NCBI RefSeq assembly: GCF_002575655.3
Contig: NC_053039.3
Coordinates: forward strand, 380,161,633 to 380,225,632
Length of the DNA: 64,000 nucleotides
Direction: 5' to 3'
Source: Aegilops tauschii subsp. strangulata
Lineage: Eukaryota; Streptophyta; Magnoliopsida; Poales; Poaceae
The notes beneath the pieces were generated by a model. The model was not told the origin of the DNA and ran no database searches. It saw only the letters and a list, made by a program, of their open reading frames with translations. Of this stretch, positions 1 to 12,972 are shown one piece after another. How positions within the stretch are numbered: the first letter of the stretch is position 1; each line of letters begins with the position of its first letter. The translations under genes and the position numbers were made by a program.

Positions 1-890
1 CGCGTGTGTTTGAAATCTGACCGTTGGAACACATGTCAGTTCCTTAGTGACCCAGGGTCATTTCGGACAAATCAGGTCGGGTTGCCTAGTGGCTATAAAT
101 AGCCCACCCCCTACACCATAAATTGGTGGCTGCTCAGAGTTAGTGCACGGCTTTTGTCGTTTGAGAGCAACCCACCTCCGAAGCTTTTGAGAGAGAGAAA
201 TCCTTGCGAGGACAAAGCCCAAACACCCAGAGCCAAAGAGTGTTAGGCATCACTGAAGTCTTTCTGTCCGCGTGATCTGAAGACTTGTTACACTTGAGGA
301 TTGTGAATCCTCTAGCCGGTTAGGCGTCGCGTTCTGAGCATCCAAGAGTCATTGTGGATCGCCGGTGAACGAAGTCTGTGAAGGTTTGGAAGTCTACCTT
401 GAAGACTTACCAGAGTGATTGGGCGAGGACTGGGTGTCCTTAGCTCAAGGGGAATAAGGTGAAGACGCGGTCTTCTGAGTTGAATCTCAGCCTCCCTAAC
501 CAGACGTACAGTTGTCACAGCAACTGGAACTGGTCCAACAAATATTGTGTCCTCAACAAGTGAGTGGTTCTATCCTCTCCCTCTCCTTACTTACAGTTCG
601 TCTTCGTGAAGTCATTGCCTATTTGCTTTACCTATTTGTCTTCACTGTGTGACTACTATCGTTGTTTGGCTTCATACCATCTTCCATCCCGATCCTTACT
701 ACCTAGCTGCTATTAGTCTTCGTGCTTTCACTTCATTGCATACTTGACTATGGGTTGCTTAGTGTAGTTTATCTTCCGCTGCATATCAATAGGTTCATTT
801 CTATTGTTTGTCTTCGAAACTCTCATGTTTTGAAGACTTTCATAAAAATCGCCTATTCACCCCCCCTCTAGTCGATAACTAGCACTTTCA
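1..890 (+). repeat. 5' LTR (3' 890 bases) of the Sirevirus-like element
   Basis: Bases 1-890 align without gaps to 13421-14310, so about 448 bases of this LTR lie outside the window. I count roughly 18 mismatches over 890 bases, about 2%. It ends in CTAGCACTTTCA directly before the primer binding site. Confidence 0.95.
94..101 (+). promoter_or_regulatory. LTR TATA box
   Basis: TATAAATA lies in the 5' LTR in the context GGCTATAAATAGCCC. The same box is at 13514-13521 in the 3' LTR. It is the likely core promoter for the genomic transcript. Confidence 0.7.
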
Positions 891-892
891 AT

Positions 893-904
893 TGGTATCA
901 GAGC
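893..904 (+). other. Primer binding site (initiator Met tRNA)
   Basis: TGGTATCAGAGC begins two bases after the LTR end. It is the standard plant Copia primer site, complementary to the 3' end of initiator methionine tRNA. Confidence 0.92.
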
Positions 905-956
905 AAGGTACTCCCTTGTTCTGTGTGATTCGGTTTAACCACCTGGAGTTTTAGCT

Positions 957-3490
957 ATGTCGACTGCAGGGATAATCAAAGTCTCCGCTGCTTGCCCCGT
1001 CTTCGATGGAACTGAATATCCCTACTGGAAGAATAAGATGCGCATGCATCTTGAAGCCATTGATGTCGACCTCTGGTATGTCGACAAGAATGGCGTTCCC
1101 AAGACTGGTGAAGGTGTCACCCCTGCTGATGTCAAGAAGTTTATTCAACTGGATTCTACTGCAAAGAACATCATCTGTGGTCATCTGACCAAAGGACAGT
1201 ATGGCCGTGTGAGTGCTCTGGAAACGTCGAAGCTAGTCTGGGACTGGCTCTCCAAGGTCAACGAAGGCGTCTCAACCCAGAGAGATCAAAGGATCAGTGT
1301 TCTTCGCAACCTCTTCAACCGCTTCAAGAGAAACGACAATGAGAATGTCAAGCTCACGTTTGATCGGCTCACTGACATCACAAATGAGCTTCGTGCTCTC
1401 GGCGCCACTGAGATCACCAAGCATGAAATCGTCAAGACACTACTGAGATCACTTGACAGCTCGTTCGACACCCTTGCCCTCATGATACAAGAACGCCCTG
1501 ACTTCAAGACACTCGATCCGTCTGATATAATTGAGAGGCTCAACACACATGAGTTCCAGCTATCTGAGAAAAGAGATATATATGGTCCCAACTACGGCCG
1601 AACTCGTGCTTTGAAGGCAAAAGTTGTTTCCTCATCTGAAGAAGAATCTGACTGCAGTTCTGATGATCCTGAAGACATTGGAAAGGAACTTGCTATGCTT
1701 GTGAAGAAGTTCCAGAAGTTCACTAAGAAAAAGGGCTTCAGAAAGTCTTCACGATCCAGCTCAAGAAATGATGAAGCTTCCACTCATGACTACAAGAAGA
1801 GAACATGTCACAAGTGCAAGAAACCTGGACACTACATCTCTGAGTGTCCACAGTGGGACAATGAGAACAACAAGAAGAAGAAGAGCAAGGAATATGATTC
1901 AGATGACAAGAAGAAGAAGAAATCCTCAAAGTCTTCTTCAAAGTCCTCATCCAAGTCTTCATCTCATAAGAAGAGCTCATCTGGCAAGGCTCGTACTTTT
2001 GTCGGCAAGGAGATGGATTCAGAGGAGGAGTCTGCTTCTGAGGAGGCGGAGGTGGAGTCTCAGGAGGAGTCCGACCCTGGCGTTGCAAGTCTGGCTCTAG
2101 CTACAGCCTACGTTGCCAAGTCCATCTTCAACACTGAAGACAATGGCTCCGTCACCAACGCTGAAGCTAATGACAAGGACGACTCTGCTCCCACCTACTG
2201 CTTCATGGCACGTGGTGCCAAGGTAAAATCACACGATGCTTACTTTCAAACATCTAGTGAAGATGACTCTGATTGTGAATCCAAACCCAGCTACAAAACA
2301 CTTGCTAAAATTGCAACTGAACAACAGAAAGCTATGGAACATACTCAAAAACTGTTAGATAAAAGCGATGACCTGTTGGACGCTGAAATGACCCGTTCTC
2401 GGTCCTTAATTGAAGACATAAAAAATCTTCATGTTAAGTACTAGGAACTTGAAAGTCGTCATGAAACGCTCTCAACAACTCATGAAAAGCTCTCCTATGA
2501 TTATCTTCAAAGGAAGCAAGAGCTTGAGAAATTGAGAGCGACTCATGAAGATCTTCAAAAAGAGAATGAGTCACTTCGCGCTCAACAGATCAGTTCCGCT
2601 CAGGAAGGATTTGAACCACCATGTCTAAATTCCTTGAGCGTGATAACGCTACTTCTGTTGTTGAATGTTCTACTGCTGCTACTGTTGCAATATCTTCAAC
2701 TGCTGATGTGGTAACTAACCCCTTTACTGAGGATACCACTACTATTGCTGATGAAAATGCTAGGTTGAAGACATTGCTTGAAACAGGGATGTACAAAAGT
2801 CCCAAAGGGCATCAGACACTGTGCGATGTCCTCAAAAAGCAGATTCTAAACCGAAACCCTAGGAAAGAGGGTGTTGGGTTTGAGAGGAAAATGAATGTTG
2901 ATGGCTCCTACTGGAAGCCTAAGCAGTACCCCAAAACCACATGGGTTGCTGCAAAGGGACCTTTAGTGGATCCATCCACCTTATTTGGCTTCACCTGTGC
3001 TAACCCTATTATCATTGATGAATCCTTTGATGCAAACTATAAACTGTTTAAGAATCAGAATGGTGAAGTGTTTGCCAGATATATTGGTACTAACTGCAGG
3101 AATGGGCCACCTATGAAGAAGATCTGGGTTCCCAAAATTTGTCTTGAGAATCTTCCCGTGAATGTCATCATGACACCACCTGGGAAGAAGACAAATCCCA
3201 GACCAAAGGCTTCATATGGTCCAAAGGCTTCATACAGATACAGGACTCAACTGAGTCACCCTAACGCCAATGTTTTGCAGGGAAACCATACTCAGACTTA
3301 TGAATATGAGCGTGTGTCTTCAAACCGCTATGTTCATAAAATTAAGAACTTTTCTGCTTATTCATATGAGTATCATTCTTCTCCTGCAAGGCTATTTGCT
3401 AGGGCTCCAAAGCCGAAGTTCTGAGATGCTGCACTTAGACTCATTGCTTCTAAGCCACCCCTGAAGATGTGGGTGGTTAAGAAGAATTAA
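957..3490 (+). pseudogene. gag: Sirevirus gag (broken by one frameshift and two stops)
   Basis: Gag is the nucleocapsid precursor that packages element RNA. Translation from the ATG at 957 gives a UBN2-type gag domain (roughly residues 10-200), a Lys/Ser-rich tract and a CCHC zinc knuckle (CHKCKKPGHYISEC, near 1807-1848). A TAG at 2442-2444 interrupts the frame, but the same frame continues into an evident coiled coil. A one-base loss near 2625-2632 then shifts it to the frame of 2621-3424, where a TGA at 3422-3424 falls in otherwise continuous coding sequence. The natural end is probably the TAA at 3488-3490. Loss of function is clear. The exact base lost cannot be fixed without a sister copy. 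Confidence 0.88.
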
Positions 3491-3497
3491 CTTTCTT

Positions 3498-6400
3498 TTG
3501 CAGGGAAAGGTCTCCAACCGGAAATCAAAGGCGTCTGATGCTATTGCTGGGGACCTAAAACATCTTGTAGGGCGCAAGATCAAATGCCCAAATGGTCTCA
3601 CTATGTATTTTGTTCCTGAATCGTTTGCCAATCATCCTATCAGTCCTAATCTTGATCTGAGCTTTGATAATCCTCTTGCCCGTCAAATGTTTATGCTTCA
3701 CAATACTCTTGGTGAAGCCTATCCCCCTAACTGTATTGTAGGGTATGACACCTCATGCTTCAGAATGCATTATGGACAGCGGATGCACTAATCATATGAC
3801 TGGTGATCGAAGTCTTCTCATGGACTCAACCTTACGTCCATCTGACAAGAGTCACATCACATTTGCTGACACTGGTAAAAGCAAGGTATTGGGTCTAGGT
3901 AGAGTTGCAATCTCAAAGGATCAACACATGGATAAAGTGATGCTTGTTGAGTCGCTTGGTTTCAATTTAATGTCTGTCTCAATGCTTTGTGACTTGAACA
4001 TGATTGTGATATTTGGAAAATATCGTTGCCTTGTACTAATGGAATCTGACAAGTCTCTAGTCTTTGAAGGGTACCGGAAAGATGATCTGTACATGGTAGA
4101 TTTCTCAGCAGGGCAACAGCTTGCCATATGCCTTCTTGCAAAAGCTTCAGAGTGCTGGCTCTGGAATCGGAGGCTAGGGAATGCTGGCATGAGGAACATA
4201 CACACTCTCACAAAGAAGAAGCATGGCATAGGCATCGAGGGCGTCAAGTTCAAGAAGGATCACTTGTGCGGTGCCTGCAAAGCTGGAAAGATGACTAGGG
4301 CCAAGCATCCCTCGAAGACAATCATGACGACATCTCAACCCTTCGAGCTGCTACACATGGACTTATTTGGCCCTACTCACTACTCTACTCTCACTACTAC
4401 TGCTTGTCTCTATGGCTTCATCATTGTTGATGATTATTCAAGATATACATGGGTGCACATAATTCTCTACAAGACTGAAGTGCAGGATGTCTTCAGATGC
4501 TTCGCCAACCGTGCCATGAACAACTATGGCATCAAGATCAAGCATATCAGTAGTGACAACGGCACAGAGTTCAAGAACACCGGGCTCGACCTTTACTTGG
4601 ATACATTGGGAATCACTCATGAGTTCTCCGCTCCGTACACACCTCAGCAGAATGGCATCGTGGAGCGCAAGAACAGAACACTCATTGAGATGGCTCAGAC
4701 GATGCTCGATGAATACAAGACACCAAGAAAGTTCTGGCCTGAAGCTATTGATGCTGCATGCCATGTCATCAACTGTGTTTATCTTCACAAGCTTCTGAAG
4801 AAAACATCCTATGAACTCCTCACTGGTAAGAAGCCAAATGTCAGTTACTTCAGAGTATTTGGTGCTAGGTGCTGGATCAAGGATCCACATCACACTTCAA
4901 AATTTGCACCGAAAACACATGAAGGTTTTATGCTTGGTTACGGAAAGGATTCGCACTCCTACAGAGTCTTCAACCTCTTTCACTATAAAGTGGTTGAAAC
5001 TGTGGATGTGCGGTTCGATGAGACTAACGGCTCGCAAAGAGAGCACCTGCCAAATGTGCTAGATGAAGTTCCACCTAGTGAATCCATCAAGCTAATGGGA
5101 ACTGGAGAAATCATACCGACTGATGCACAGCCTGAAGAGGAACTTATCATTTCTGCACCTAATCAACCTAAAGACAATGCTCAGCCTGAAGAAAATCCTC
5201 CTAACGATGACAATGATCAGCAAGAGCAAAATCTTCGTCCGGTTCATCCTCGAGTTGCAAATGAAGTACAGATTGAGAAGATAATTGACAGCATCAATGC
5301 ACCTGGTCCACTCACTCGTTCAAGAGCAACACAGCTAGTAAATTTCTGTGGGCACTTTGCATTTGTCTCAATATCTGAACCCAAGAAAGTTGCTGAAGCC
5401 TTCATGGAACCTGAATGGATTCAAGCTATGCAAGAAGAGCTTCAACATTTCAAGCTGAACAATGTCTGGGAACTTGTCAAGCGTCCTGACCCCCGCAAGC
5501 ACAACATAATAGGCACAAAATGGATATATCACAACAAACAAGATGAGCATGGTCAAGTTGTCAGAAACAAGGCTCGTCTTGTTGCTCAAGGATACACTCA
5601 AATTGAAGGGATTGACTTCGATGAAACATTTGCTCCTGTGGCTAGGCTTGAAGCTATTCGCATACTGCTAGCCTATGCTAACCATCACAACATCTTGCTG
5701 TATCAAATGGATGTGAAGAGTGCATTTCTCAACGGCAAGATTGAAGAAGAAGTGTATGTCGCACAACCTCCTGGCTTTGAAGATCCAAAACATCCTGATA
5801 TGGTGTACAAGCTAAACAAGGCATTGTATGGCCTCAAACAAGCCCCTCGCGCTTGGTATGACACGCTCAAAGACTTCCTGAAGAGCAAAGGATTCAAACC
5901 TGGTTCCCTGGATCCCACACTCTTCACCAAGACATATGATGGTGAACTGTTTGTGTGCCAAATATACGTGGATGACATTATCTTCGGCTACACCAACCAG
6001 AAATACAGTGATGAATTTGGACACATGATGCAAGAGCAATATCAAATGTCAATGATGGGTGAGCTGAAGTTTTTCCTTGGTCTTCAAATCCGTCAACAAA
6101 GAAATGGCATCTTCATATCTCAAGAGAAATACCTCAAAGATTGTCTAAAGAAGTTTGGAATGCAAGACTGCAAAGGTTACACGACGCCAATGCCAACCAA
6201 GAGTCATCTGGGTCCTGACGTCAATGGTAAAGAGTTTGATCAAAAGGTATACCGCTCCATGATTGGTTCTTTACTTTATTTATGTGCATCTAGGCCATAT
6301 ATTATGCTTAGTGTTTGTATGTGTGCTCGATTCCAAGCGGCACCAAAGGAATCACATCACTTAGCTGTGAAGCGAATTCTTCAATATTTGGCTTACACCC

Positions 6401-6918
6401 CAACATTAGGATTATGGTATCCAAAGGGCTCAGAGTTTGATCTAGTTGGATTCTCGGATGCTGATTATGCTGGTGACAAGGTGGATCGCAAGTCTACATT
6501 AGGCATATGTCACTTTCTGGGACGATCACTTGTCTGTTGGTCTTCAAAGAAGCAGAACTATGTATCACTCTCCACTGCTGAATCTGAATACATTGCTGCT
6601 GGATCTTGTTGCGCTCAGCTTCTATGGATGAAGCAAACACTCAAGGACTATGGCATCCATCTGAAACAAGTACCACTCTACTGCGACAACGAAAGCGCCA
6701 TCAAGATTGCCAACAACCCAGTTCAGCACTCGAAGACAAAGCACATTGAAATTCATCATCACTTTCTCAGAGATCATGTCATAAAGGAAGATATTGATAT
6801 CATACACGTCAACACTGAAGAGCAACTGGCAGATATCTTCACAAAGCCCTTGGATGAGAAAAGGTTCTGCAAGTTACGGTGTGAGCTAAATATCTTGGAA
6901 TCCTCAAATGTCCTGTGA
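3498..6918 (+). pseudogene. pol: Sirevirus pol: protease, integrase, reverse transcriptase, RNase H
   Basis: Two frames are needed. A linker is read from 3498-3791, then after a shift near 3745-3780 a 1057-residue frame runs to 6918. It contains the aspartic protease motif MDSGCTNHM (residues 10-18), the integrase zinc-binding region, the integrase core with a D-D-E arrangement ([27 protein letters not shown]), the reverse transcriptase with [11 protein letters not shown] and the catalytic YVDD, and RNase H ending near TKPLDEKRF. The pre-integrase finger reads [11 protein letters not shown], with Asn where the family has His twice, so the HHCC finger is lost although two Cys (CGAC) remain. 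SRPY also replaces the usual SRPD in the reverse transcriptase connection region. Substitutions and the frameshift make it inactive. Confidence 0.93.
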
Positions 6919-8357
6919 TCAGGCACATCCTAACACTTATGCATGTTGATGACTTAGATGTGCAACACACGAAGTAAAGTATATCTTCAATCAATGAAGA
7001 CTTACATTCTAAGTGTGAATACATTAACACGGAATTTGACTTTGGAGCGCCACGATAATTGTGCGCCGTGTCTGGGTCTAATACTTCCTATACGGTGGGT
7101 AACGCTACCACCAAATTCTTCTGTTTGAAGTGTTTTTCTCATGGCGTTACATTTGCTATGTCTCCGCATTTGGTTTGTCTTCAATTTCAACTTGTCTTCA
7201 TGATTATCTTCACTATGTTGATTTGGTTGCATTCTGATATATACATATATTAGTGTTCTGTCCTCTACAGCATTCAATTATAGCTATGTCTTCTCGTTTG
7301 AATCTTTTGAACTAAGTGAATGTGATCGGACCCTAACCTCTCTATGCTTCCTACCTCAAACTCTGTCTATCCAAATCATATGCATTCTGTTGAAACTGTC
7401 GAATGTCTTCTCTGCGTCCTTGTCAGCAGAAGATACAGAGACAAACAGTAAATTTGTTTTAAATGTTCAACTCTTATTGCCTGAAACCCGGAGAAGCCGG
7501 AACGACCATCCGAGCGTCCAGGCGGGCGTGGGAACGTGGGACAACTCCAAATGTGTTGCATGTTCGCCACGTGTCCCTCAGATGTGAACCGCCAGGGGCA
7601 CCTGCGTAATTGCGTTGTGCCGTCCCCTTTCCCTATAAATACATGTCCAATCACGGTCAAAACCCTTCTTCCACCTCGACAAACCCTAGCGCCACCGCTA
7701 GCTCTCGACGACGCCGGCGACGAAGCGCTTAGCTGCCGCGACCTCTCCGACGCCGTCTTCACGCCGACCGCGGACATCGTCTTCTCCGCCGCCGCCGTAG
7801 GTGTCCTCCGTCGGCAAGTTAGGGCACGGAAGATCGAACTGCTCGGCCTCATCTTCTACTCCGTCTAGCAGTTCATCGTGTGGTACATTAAAACCCTCTT
7901 TTTACCATCTTTTTGATCCTATAGATTCATCCTTTCTACCAAAAGTGGTTTCTGCCTCCACAAATTTGGATCTATCCTGTCTGCATCTCATATAATGCCT
8001 AGTATATTCACTTATGCTTCACACATAGTTAGATTCCTCACTTGTACTTATTCTTGAATTCGTACAAATCTGGAACCAACTATCAACATATAAGTGAATG
8101 TCTTCGCGCTATGAGGTCAATGTCTTCTAAACTAATTTATCTTCAAAATCTTCTGAGAATGCATATGACCTCTTCCCCTTCCCTCGCATCTCTAATGCTG
8201 TCACAGGTACATGTCCGTGGGAGAATCCCTTGGTTCTCATAGTCTGCATTCATTTGCAGAATTCTTACAGCATCACATCAACTCTCCCGAAGCCAGTTCC
8301 TGTCTGACCAGCAGACGGAAGCCCTTGACAGTGTTGAAGCCATTCAGTCTGACCTTC
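6919..8357 (+). promoter_or_regulatory. Spacer between pol and env-like ORF with a possible internal promoter
   Basis: This 1.4 kb has no convincing coding sequence. At 7634-7641 there is a TATAAATA box after a pyrimidine-rich run. It is followed by sequence typical of grass 5' leaders (AAACCCTAGCGCCACC near 7680 and a CG-rich stretch to about 7870). A pyrimidine-poor CAG/G splice-like junction occurs near 8205-8211, just before the env-like ORF. I infer that the ORF may have its own promoter and possibly a leader intron. This is not proven by sequence alone. Confidence 0.4.
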
Positions 8358-11300
8358 ATGGCAACAGAGAAGTCTGCAAGGAAGGGTGGCAGACAGCGCC
8401 GTGGGAACACCTCAAGAGATTTGCCTCCTGACCTCTATGAGCTGTACAAGACAGATCCAGAGGAGGACTACAATCAGCGAAAAACCCGAATCCAATGGAT
8501 TCGAAGATATTGGGCAGAACAATGGTACAAGTACAGGTTCGTGACCCAGGAATATGCTGAGAAGAATGCCATCAAGCGACCATGGGGAGACATTTTGTAC
8601 AAAAATCTTCCACCCAGGTCCAGAGCTGAAGCCATTGAACAAGGCTTCTACCCTTGCATGGTCCGTGGACCATAGCCTGAAGATGACGACCCATCTTCAT
8701 TGCTATGGTGTCGTGACGACAATTTGTTCAAGCGCAACTTCCAGTTTGCCAAGAACTCTGCCAAAGAAAACAAGAAGTCACGGGGATTCGACTTCAATCC
8801 AGGCCCCTCTGCTCCTCGTGCAGATGGCACACGCGAAGCTGAACCCAATCTTGTTGGGCCCTTCTACAACCTAGAGGGTCTCATCACTCATATTATGGTT
8901 CAAGGGACAGCTGTGGATGAGCCTGCAGATGACGCTAATTCTGACGAAGTGCCTGCACCACCGAAGCCAAAGAAGCTGAAGAAACCTAAAGCTTCGAAGC
9001 CTTCCCCTGCACCAAAAGCTTCGCGAGTGAAGCCTCTGGTCACTGCTCCTCCTGCACCAAGTGTGCAGTCTGAAGATCTCTCACGCATCTCCAAGACTGA
9101 GAAGAAGAACAAGAAGCTTATGCACACCACTGGTCCAGGTCTGACCCCTGCTGCTGTTCTGAGGAACGAGAATGACGCCATTGATCTGTCAAGTGATGAC
9201 AATCTTGCTGATGACGCTCTTGAGCAGCTGATAAAGAGCAAGCAAGAGGCAGAAATCTTCAATGATTTGCCTCTCTTTGACGTGGAAGTATTGAACAACT
9301 TCATTGATGAGTGGTTTGACACCCCCAATCTCAGCTTTGACGATCTACAACTTCCCATTGGCATGAGCGTCTCCTTCCATGGCGCCATTGCTCCTGAGCT
9401 GGCTCTTGCTCAGAAAATTGTTGAGCTGAAGCACAAGATCGATTATGAAAAGGCTCAGTTCAAGAAGCACATGGCCAAGCTCAGCGTGGCAGACGTCCAA
9501 AACTTCAAGGTCATGCTGCATGAGCTCAAGGAAGCGTTTCACAAGAAACGTGATGAAGCCAAAGGTTCTCGTGAGCGCATGAAGATCCTTGCTGCCAAGT
9601 CTGTTCAAGCTTACAATGAAGCTGAGAAGCGCAAGGCACTTGGGCGTCCTGGCATCGACCCTAAGATGGCTGCCAAGCAGAAGAAGAAGCCATCTGTGGA
9701 CCAAACTGAACCATCCAGGCGGGAAGAACCCCGCATTGTCTTCCCAGCCAGTATGACAGGCGTGAAGCCTAAGGTCCCCACAGTGGCTTCAGAGCTTCAG
9801 AAGACAAGGGCGGCTGAAGCCAAGGCCAGAAAGCGCAAGACGAAGAACACCACTGATGCAGCTCCACCCACCAAGAAGCGCAAGACCAAGAAGAGAGATC
9901 GGGCTGCTCCCACAGAGCCCCTTGTAGTCGAGCCGATTTCTGTTGCTCGTCCTAAATCTGCACAACAAGAACGTCGAATGATAGTTCATGAGCCTGCTTC
10001 CACAGAGGCTCCTGAGGCTGAAGACATTCCAGCTGTTGACCCCACCGCAGCTGAAGACATTGGTCATCAAGGCAATGTTGAAGATGATGAAGTCCTTCCT
10101 CAGATCGAGCACAACGTGGTATCATCGCCTGTTCTTACGAACAGCGAACTCATGAGCATTGGTCGTCCATTGACGCCAATTGCTCAGGATGACTCATGGG
10201 CTGAGCACCCACAAGAATCCCCCCGTCAAGAAGAAACACCAGTTACTCCCCCAACACAGGTCACCACTCCGGTGATTGAAGATGAAGACTTTGTGGCCCA
10301 ACCAACTCCATCTCCACAAGCGTCGCCAGTGTTTCGCAGGCTTCGCAAAGGACCAAGGCCACGAGTCACTCTGTCAAGTGTTCCAGAAGAAGAAGAGCGC
10401 CAATCCATTTCACGCCAAGTCTTTCCTAAAGCCTCTCCAACCGTTAACAACCACGAGACTGAAGCCAATATGGCTGAAGATATTCCGGCTGCATCAGCCG
10501 ATGACCAAGAAGAACCAAGAGAAGAAGAAGCACATGTTGCTACACCCCCTACCAACAAAGTTGTTCTCGAGGAGAACGTGTCTGACCCTCCAGCTACTCA
10601 AGTGGAGGTTAACAACATTGAGGCGGCCACCAACACCAACACTGAAGCCAATGATGTTGTCATGGCTGAGGCTATTGTGGCGCCTGAAGTCAATGTCAAT
10701 GAAACTGCTGATGCAAATGTGCCCCCTCCAAGGCCTCATACTGTTGCACTGCATTTGACCGTGGTCAGCCTCTCATGGTTCGATGGCCTATTCTGGTGCC
10801 TCCGCCTGCTGTTGGTCCTCAATTTGACTATCATGTCGAGCACAGGCCTCAGGTCCAGAAGCCTAAGCCAAGACTGCCCAGGTTTCCAGGTACTGCCACT
10901 TCACCAGGGTCCTTCAATGCTAATGGCTTCATTGCGCACAACACTTTCTTTGATAGCGCCAAGAACCCCTATTCCAAGCCAAGGATTTCATCAGATCGGT
11001 TCTGGAGCTATCAGCAGCGCAGTTATTATTCATGTGTTCTTTACGATCAAGGGTGCATCTTTCCTCATATGCGTCTTGACTGCGAAGCCATTGCTGGATT
11101 GCCATGCCTTGAAGAAGCCCTTGACTGCTTCCGTGATGCTGGCTTGCTAAACTTTGTGACTGATAAGGAGCATTGGAATGAAGAACTTCTGCTTCAATTC
11201 TATGCCACCCTCCACATTCGCGGCTACAACAGGGATTCGAAGACTTGGGTCCTTGAGTGGATGACAGGAAATGTCCATCATGAAGCCAAAGCTTTTGACA

Positions 11301-12445
11301 TCATTGAGCTAACCGGCCTGCCCACTCCAGGAGAATTATATGAACCTGATTGTCAGCTTCACCGCAATGCTTTGGAGAGTATCTTCCATAAGCTAGAGCC
11401 CAACATGAACCAAATGCTGAGCATGATGAAGCCTCTGCCACATGACGCTGATTACCCGAAGGAGTTCTTTGTCGAAGACCTAGAGTATCTACCCCGCACT
11501 ATTTATCACATCATCAGGCGAACTCTATGGCCTGTCAAAGGACATTCTTCAGCAGCAAAACTTGAAGGAGCAATGAAGACTTTGGTCTTTTATATCTTCA
11601 ACGGCATCAGCTTCAATGCTCAAGACTTCTTTATCAGGAAGTTGGCTGCATCAGGCTCTGATCTCTTTGGACTGAAGTTCTACGCTCCGTGGGTCATGCG
11701 CCTCATCAAGCTACACTCAGCAATCAACTATCAGCCCTCTGCTCGCAACCATCTGATCTTTCTGCCAGAGGTTGATATGTCAGTTGAAGCCATATACCCA
11801 GAGCCTGCCAAGGAGCCTGTTTGTCTTCACAATGCTGATCACCAAAGCTTCACGCAACCCATTGAAGGAGTACAGGTAGTCACTCGTGTTTATCCTTTGG
11901 CTGGAAATACACGCTTACCTCACCGTGCTCAAACTGAAGCCACTGAAAGCACTATTGCTCAAAGGCCTCGGAAGTGATCTCGTGTTCTCAATGACCGAGA
12001 ACTTCTCGTTGCCCTGCATCAGAAACAGGATAAACATCACTTCTGGCTGAAGCGTCAGATGCAAAGCCTCTTGGTGGACGTCAATCGCATTCGCAATCTT
12101 GCCACCAAGAATGCCTTTGTTACTCATGAAACCTGTCGGAAGTCATGGAAGGGTTTGACATTGCTGAGTGCTGAAGCAGATCTTCAAGATGATGGCTTCA
12201 CTGAAAGATTCAAGTTTGACTCCACTCCTCCAAGGAATGTTGTCTTGCTTCGAACTCCGTCTCTTGAAGACTCTGATTATTCCTCCTCCGCTGCAACGGT
12301 GAATGCAAGAGTGATCGACGATCAAGATGATGCTACTTCACCACATCCAACTTCAGCACGTATCGACACTGCACCAAGTTCGTCTGCATCGCCAAACCCC
12401 GACGCCGACCCTGCATCCTCTCCTACTCCTTCTGGGAACGAGTAG
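8358..12445 (+). pseudogene. Env-like third ORF of the Sirevirus element, broken
   Basis: The ORF lies downstream of pol on the same strand, the position of the env-like gene of Sireviruses. From the ATG at 8358 the frame runs to 11150 except for a TAG at 8673-8675. Near 10750-10790 the meaningful frame changes and continues from 10775 to 12445, with one TGA at 11975-11977. The N-terminal third is basic and rich in Lys/Ala/Pro, with a helical Glu/Lys stretch around 9420-9640. The middle is acidic and Pro-rich. The C-terminal part (11000-11800) has a compact region with SSDRFWSYQQ and HIRGYNRDSKTWVLEWMTG that resembles the putative plant transposon protein domain (Transposase_32 type). I see no clear fusion peptide or C-terminal membrane anchor, so envelope function is doubtful. 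Expected intact size would be about 1360 residues. Confidence 0.8.
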
Positions 12446-12483
12446 AGGCTCTATGTCTTCAAACCTTTTTGGTCCTTACTGAC

Positions 12484-12970
12484 AAAAGGGGGAGAAGCAT
12501 ATGAGTTGATAGTCTTCACGCAGGTCCATATGGGCGGTTGCTTTATATTTTGCCTAGTGTTTACAACTCTCGCTTTTGATACATTTGGTTCTTTGAGTTG
12601 TAACACTTAAACTTGATGGTCGTCTGCTATGTTTTCTGCTATTCTGTGATGCGATGATAAATTCCGCATGTGCGAGGATAAATTCCGCACTAAGTCATTT
12701 TTGCAGACGTCCATTTTTCATTGTGCATGTCATTACCTTTGTTATATCAAATCATGCATGATGAATTGTCTTCATAAGTTGAAGAGGATCTCCACAAGTA
12801 CAACCTGCCATGTGCATTTGCATTCCAAAAGCAAATTACTTATACGCACATCTTCAGGGGGAGCCTTTTGCTACTTATGAAGACAATACCTAAATCCTTT
12901 ACAATTTCACATATTTTTATCCCCGTTGACAACTTCCACCAGTTTGTCATCAATCACCAAAAAGGGGGAG
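12484..12970 (+). other. Multiplied polypurine tracts
   Basis: AAAAGGGGGAG-type tracts occur at 12484-12494, 12856-12863 (AGGGGGAG) and 12959-12970. Only the last abuts the 3' LTR and would prime plus-strand synthesis. Multiple purine tracts ahead of the 3' LTR are a recognised Sirevirus trait. Confidence 0.75.
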
Positions 12971-12972
12971 AT

